Source of the DNA: Mycoemilia scoparia
Lineage: Eukaryota > Kickxellomycota > Kickxellomycetes > Kickxellales > Kickxellaceae
DNA length: 17,007 nt
Reading direction: 5' to 3'
Assembly (NCBI GenBank): GCA_027575805.1
Contig: JANBPU010000320.1
Location: forward strand, 1 to 17,007
The notes below the pieces were generated by a model. The model was given only the letters and a program-made list of their open reading frames with translations, was not told the origin of the DNA and did not search any database. The translations under genes were made by a program, and so were the position numbers. Shown here piece after piece: positions 14,365 through 17,007 of the stretch. Every line of letters begins with the position of its first letter. Positions within the stretch are counted from its first letter, which is position 1.

Positions 14365-16554
14365 CTATATCATTGTTTTTCTGGAATTTGAAGTGTATTT
14401 TGTGATTTTGCCTTTAAATTCAAAAGGCAGCATTGGCTTTCTCTGATAAATTCCTGTACCAAAAGGTGAAAGTGCACGAACTTTGATAGTATACTGACTA
14501 GGGAGAATACCAGCCAGTGAGAACCAACCAACTCCCGAAAATACAATATCTGTAGTTGCCATCGACTTGTGCTGGCCCACATAATCCACTTCCAAGCCAA
14601 TCCTCATTGGGGGATACCTAAGCAGTCTGTCTTTGCCTAGATCATAAGGAGGAGTAAGAGCAGGTGCTGGCAGTCCTTTAGCAATCTGGTTATTAAACAT
14701 GTCATCTACTTTTGTGGTTTTCGAAATGTGGACTGGAAGTCTACTAAATGCTGTTACTGAAATCCAGAGACTTTTAATCTTCTTTTTGTGCTCAGCAGTA
14801 GCTTCTTCAGTAGTTTCAATAGAGCTGCCACCATCGCTAGAAGGGGTAATAGTAGGTACTAGTTCTGGAGGAATGACAAAATCAAGTCTACCCAACCCAC
14901 CAAAACAAATTGATTGGCCTGGTCTGATCTTGTAAGTCAGGGGGACTACACGCTTATTTGGAACCACATCTTTGAGTTCATCGAATGCCAAAAAGTTCAA
15001 AATACTTTTTGATGAAAATATACCAGGAGTATCATAAACAAATCTGTGGCCATTATCATGAGGTTTTGAGACACAAATACTTGATGCTGAAGCAGGCTTC
15101 CAACCAACTGGAACCAGGGATTTCGAAAATATCTCTAGAGGAATTTTGCAAACTCCTGATGTTGTTCCTGGTATATTGGCAGTCATTACATCATGTTTAA
15201 CTTTTGTTGGGTCTCGTAAAGAAATTCTGAGGAGTGAGTTTACTAGTTCTGATTTACCGACATTAGCACGGCCTACCAAATAGACATCCTCATCTGGTCT
15301 ACGAAGCTCTTGGATTGTTTCAGCTAGTTCTCGGATTCCAAGATTCTTGGTTGCACTGACAAAATTTATTGATCGCAGTGGAAGTGTTGATCCCAAAGTT
15401 TCCTTGATAATGGGACGAAGCCAGTTATTTGCAATTCTTTCAAAGTGTGTTTCTTTTGGGAGCAGGTCCATTTTGTTGGCAACTAGAATGATATTTCTTT
15501 TACGATGGTCATTTTTTCCCTTTTTGTATGTAATAGAGCTATCATCTGAAGAGGATTTGGGCTTGGCTTCACCTATGAATTGTCCTAGGTTGGGTATCAG
15601 TGATCCTGGGATATCGAATATATCACATACTACAACTATAAGTGCATTAGGCTCATATTTGAGGAATCTTAGTGCATTTGGATCTGATATTATATTTTCT
15701 TTCCAGGCATCCACTGATTCAGAGTTGGCAATTTTGTTATGGTGTTTTAGATCATGGCATCTTTTACATACAGTTGGTTTTGGTGGTTGGGGTCTGGTTG
15801 GTAGAAATGGATTTTCAGCATTGTTTGGTTGGATCAAATTGCCATCATTATCAGCAGTAAGTGATTCATCAATTTCTGAGGATGTTAGGAATAGGTCACG
15901 AATATCAGGGTCCTCAATAGACTTTGCTATTTCATGAATCTCATCCTCACTTAGTGTTGTTTTTTTGTTGCCTGTATTGTTATTTGTTTTGGTTGGTGAC
16001 AAATGGACTGGACTATCATCATTTTTGGTTAAACTCTCAATGGCTGGTTCTAATTCGGTAAGTACAAGATCAGGCTTAGCAAATTTGGCTTCATTGATTT
16101 CTTTGAGTTTTTCTGGCTTAAGGTAACCTGGCTTTTCAATTGACTCGGATTGAAATGCTGCTCCGCATCCTGGACATTGAATACCTTTGACATTTTTAAC
16201 AATCTTTTCTTTTAGGGATGCTAGCTCTAGCTTTTCTTTCAATGTCAATGGTTGTTTTGGTTCTACTGATTTACTACCATCATCAATACTTTCTGGCTGT
16301 TTGGGTGCAATATCAGTGGCTTTTATTGGATCATTTCCTGGAGTCTGGACATCTTTAGCAAATGTATATTGTCTACAACTCTGTAGTGAATTGGTTTGTT
16401 TGGTTGTAGTATAAAGTGGAGTCACGATAATACTGTAAGGCTGTTTGTAGTAGTTGGTGTGTAGCTTTGATTGTGGACAAATAAAGTTAAGTAGGTGCGT
16501 GGATTTGGTGATAAGATGGTGACTGCTTGAAGATGGTTTTGTTAGTCTATACAT
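14365..16554 (-). CDS. GEP3 (MTG3)-like: Mitochondrial circularly permuted GTPase, YqeH/NOA1/Gep3 family (729 aa)
   Basis: Relatives bind the small ribosomal subunit. Yeast Gep3/Mtg3 is needed for mitochondrial 15S rRNA maturation, and human NOA1 and bacterial YqeH are homologues. Residues 1 to about 65 are rich in Ser, Thr, Lys and Arg and nearly free of acid, as in a mitochondrial presequence. A zinc-knuckle is split between CPGC (127-130), followed by KPGYLKPEKL, and CKRCHDLKHHN (263-273). The GTPase motifs come in permuted order: G4 NKMD (360-363), G5 SAT (400-402), G1 GRANVGKS (428-435), G2 PGTT (462-465) and G3 DTPG (508-511). The C-terminal domain to 729 contains CFGGLGRLDF, typical of the family. 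The segment between the two zinc halves is about 130 residues and low-complexity, much longer than in bacterial YqeH. There are no introns. The start is the first in-frame ATG, and it gives the presequence. Confidence 0.92.
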   Translation of the reverse strand: MYRLTKPSSSSHHLITKSTHLLNFICPQSKLHTNYYKQPYSIIVTPLYTTTKQTNSLQSCRQYTFAKDVQTPGNDPIKATDIAPKQPESIDDGSKSVEPKQPLTLKEKLELASLKEKIVKNVKGIQCPGCGAAFQSESIEKPGYLKPEKLKEINEAKFAKPDLVLTELEPAIESLTKNDDSPVHLSPTKTNNNTGNKKTTLSEDEIHEIAKSIEDPDIRDLFLTSSEIDESLTADNDGNLIQPNNAENPFLPTRPQPPKPTVCKRCHDLKHHNKIANSESVDAWKENIISDPNALRFLKYEPNALIVVVCDIFDIPGSLIPNLGQFIGEAKPKSSSDDSSITYKKGKNDHRKRNIILVANKMDLLPKETHFERIANNWLRPIIKETLGSTLPLRSINFVSATKNLGIRELAETIQELRRPDEDVYLVGRANVGKSELVNSLLRISLRDPTKVKHDVMTANIPGTTSGVCKIPLEIFSKSLVPVGWKPASASSICVSKPHDNGHRFVYDTPGIFSSKSILNFLAFDELKDVVPNKRVVPLTYKIRPGQSICFGGLGRLDFVIPPELVPTITPSSDGGSSIETTEEATAEHKKKIKSLWISVTAFSRLPVHISKTTKVDDMFNNQIAKGLPAPALTPPYDLGKDRLLRYPPMRIGLEVDYVGQHKSMATTDIVFSGVGWFSLAGILPSQYTIKVRALSPFGTGIYQRKPMLPFEFKGKITKYTSNSRKTMI

Positions 16555-16578
16555 TTTTTCTGGTATGATATAGCCTAT

Positions 16579-16584
16579 TTACAT
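16579..16584 (-). promoter_or_regulatory. Start-stop mini-uORF upstream of the mitochondrial GTPase
   Basis: On the minus strand ATGTAA lies 28 bases before the start codon. If transcribed it is a one-codon uORF. The transcript start is not known. Confidence 0.35.
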
Positions 16585-17007
16585 GCACAGACAACTTGTA
16601 TTTTTGTGTTAAGATTTTACACTTAAAGGGTATAGAGGGATAGTTATGAAATAAAAGTAAATTATCAACAAGAAAGATATTATATGAGCAATTTACCTAG
16701 TGATGTAGATTGTATTTTTAGGAAATTATGGGTGATGGTTTTTAAGTGTATTGATTTTTGAGCAAAGATAGCTTTATGGTTAAAGTAAAGTGTATTTAAA
16801 AGCAATTATTAAAGAGACATATATGCTCTGTAAATTTGTATATCTGCTCTTTACCTTAGCAATTGCATTGTTGGGATTGCAACATTTTTACTTTCTAAAT
16901 ACAGGTTAAATCATTAACAATGCTATACTTATCATTTATAACAATTTGATTTTTCAATACTAGATTTTTATTATTCTGAGTTTGTTATCGAATACATCAA
17001 ACACATC
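16585..17007. other. Upstream region of the mitochondrial GTPase gene
   Basis: It is AT-rich and presumably holds the promoter. No clear TATA box or other gene is seen. Confidence 0.4.

Overview
The window looks like nuclear DNA from an AT-rich filamentous fungus, most likely an early-diverging one (Mucoromycota/Mucorales-like; this placement is inference). The grounds are a eukaryotic class II tRNA-Leu with internal A and B boxes, TATA boxes about 100-190 bases ahead of short secreted-protein genes, pyrimidine- and CA-rich leaders, a decayed Ty3/Gypsy retrotransposon tail, and two GTPases of eukaryotic and organellar type. All supported coding regions are uninterrupted by introns; one candidate intron lies in the leader of the large GTPase gene.

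Layout. Positions 1-880 hold a truncated Ty3/Gypsy element: an inverted-repeat block, the C-terminal end of the integrase, a polypurine tract and a probable 3' LTR. Positions 850-1700 have no gene but an unusual density of perfect short hairpins. tRNA-Leu(UAG) is at 1804-1883. Positions 2200-5240 carry two tandem, apparently paralogous genes for small secreted, dibasic-rich precursors (3209 and 4565), flanked by MITE copies. The second encodes three 17-residue repeats, each ending in a Kex2-type Arg-Arg site. After a long leader region with upstream ORFs comes an 806-residue GTPBP1/GTPBP2-family translational GTPase (6896-9316). Positions 9500-13150 form a repeat-rich stretch with a six-cysteine small secreted protein (minus strand, 9813-10085), three MITE copies, fragments of a second repeat family, and a 255-residue secreted protein with Kex2-like sites (12376-13143). 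Positions 13560-14140 hold two more TIR-type elements. The minus strand at 14365-16554 encodes a circularly permuted mitochondrial GTPase of the YqeH/NOA1/Gep3 family.

How it fits together. Two conserved housekeeping GTPases, one for cytosolic translation or mRNA surveillance and one for mitochondrial small-subunit assembly, sit in or beside an accessory landscape of four small secretome genes and non-autonomous elements. The strongest candidate for something undescribed is the peptide-precursor pair at 3209-4921. The repeat gene there is built like a secreted signalling-peptide precursor: signal peptide, phased repeats, dibasic cleavage sites, and two X-Pro dipeptides at the start of each unit. 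No homology search could be run. Functions of the four secreted proteins are not known from sequence alone.
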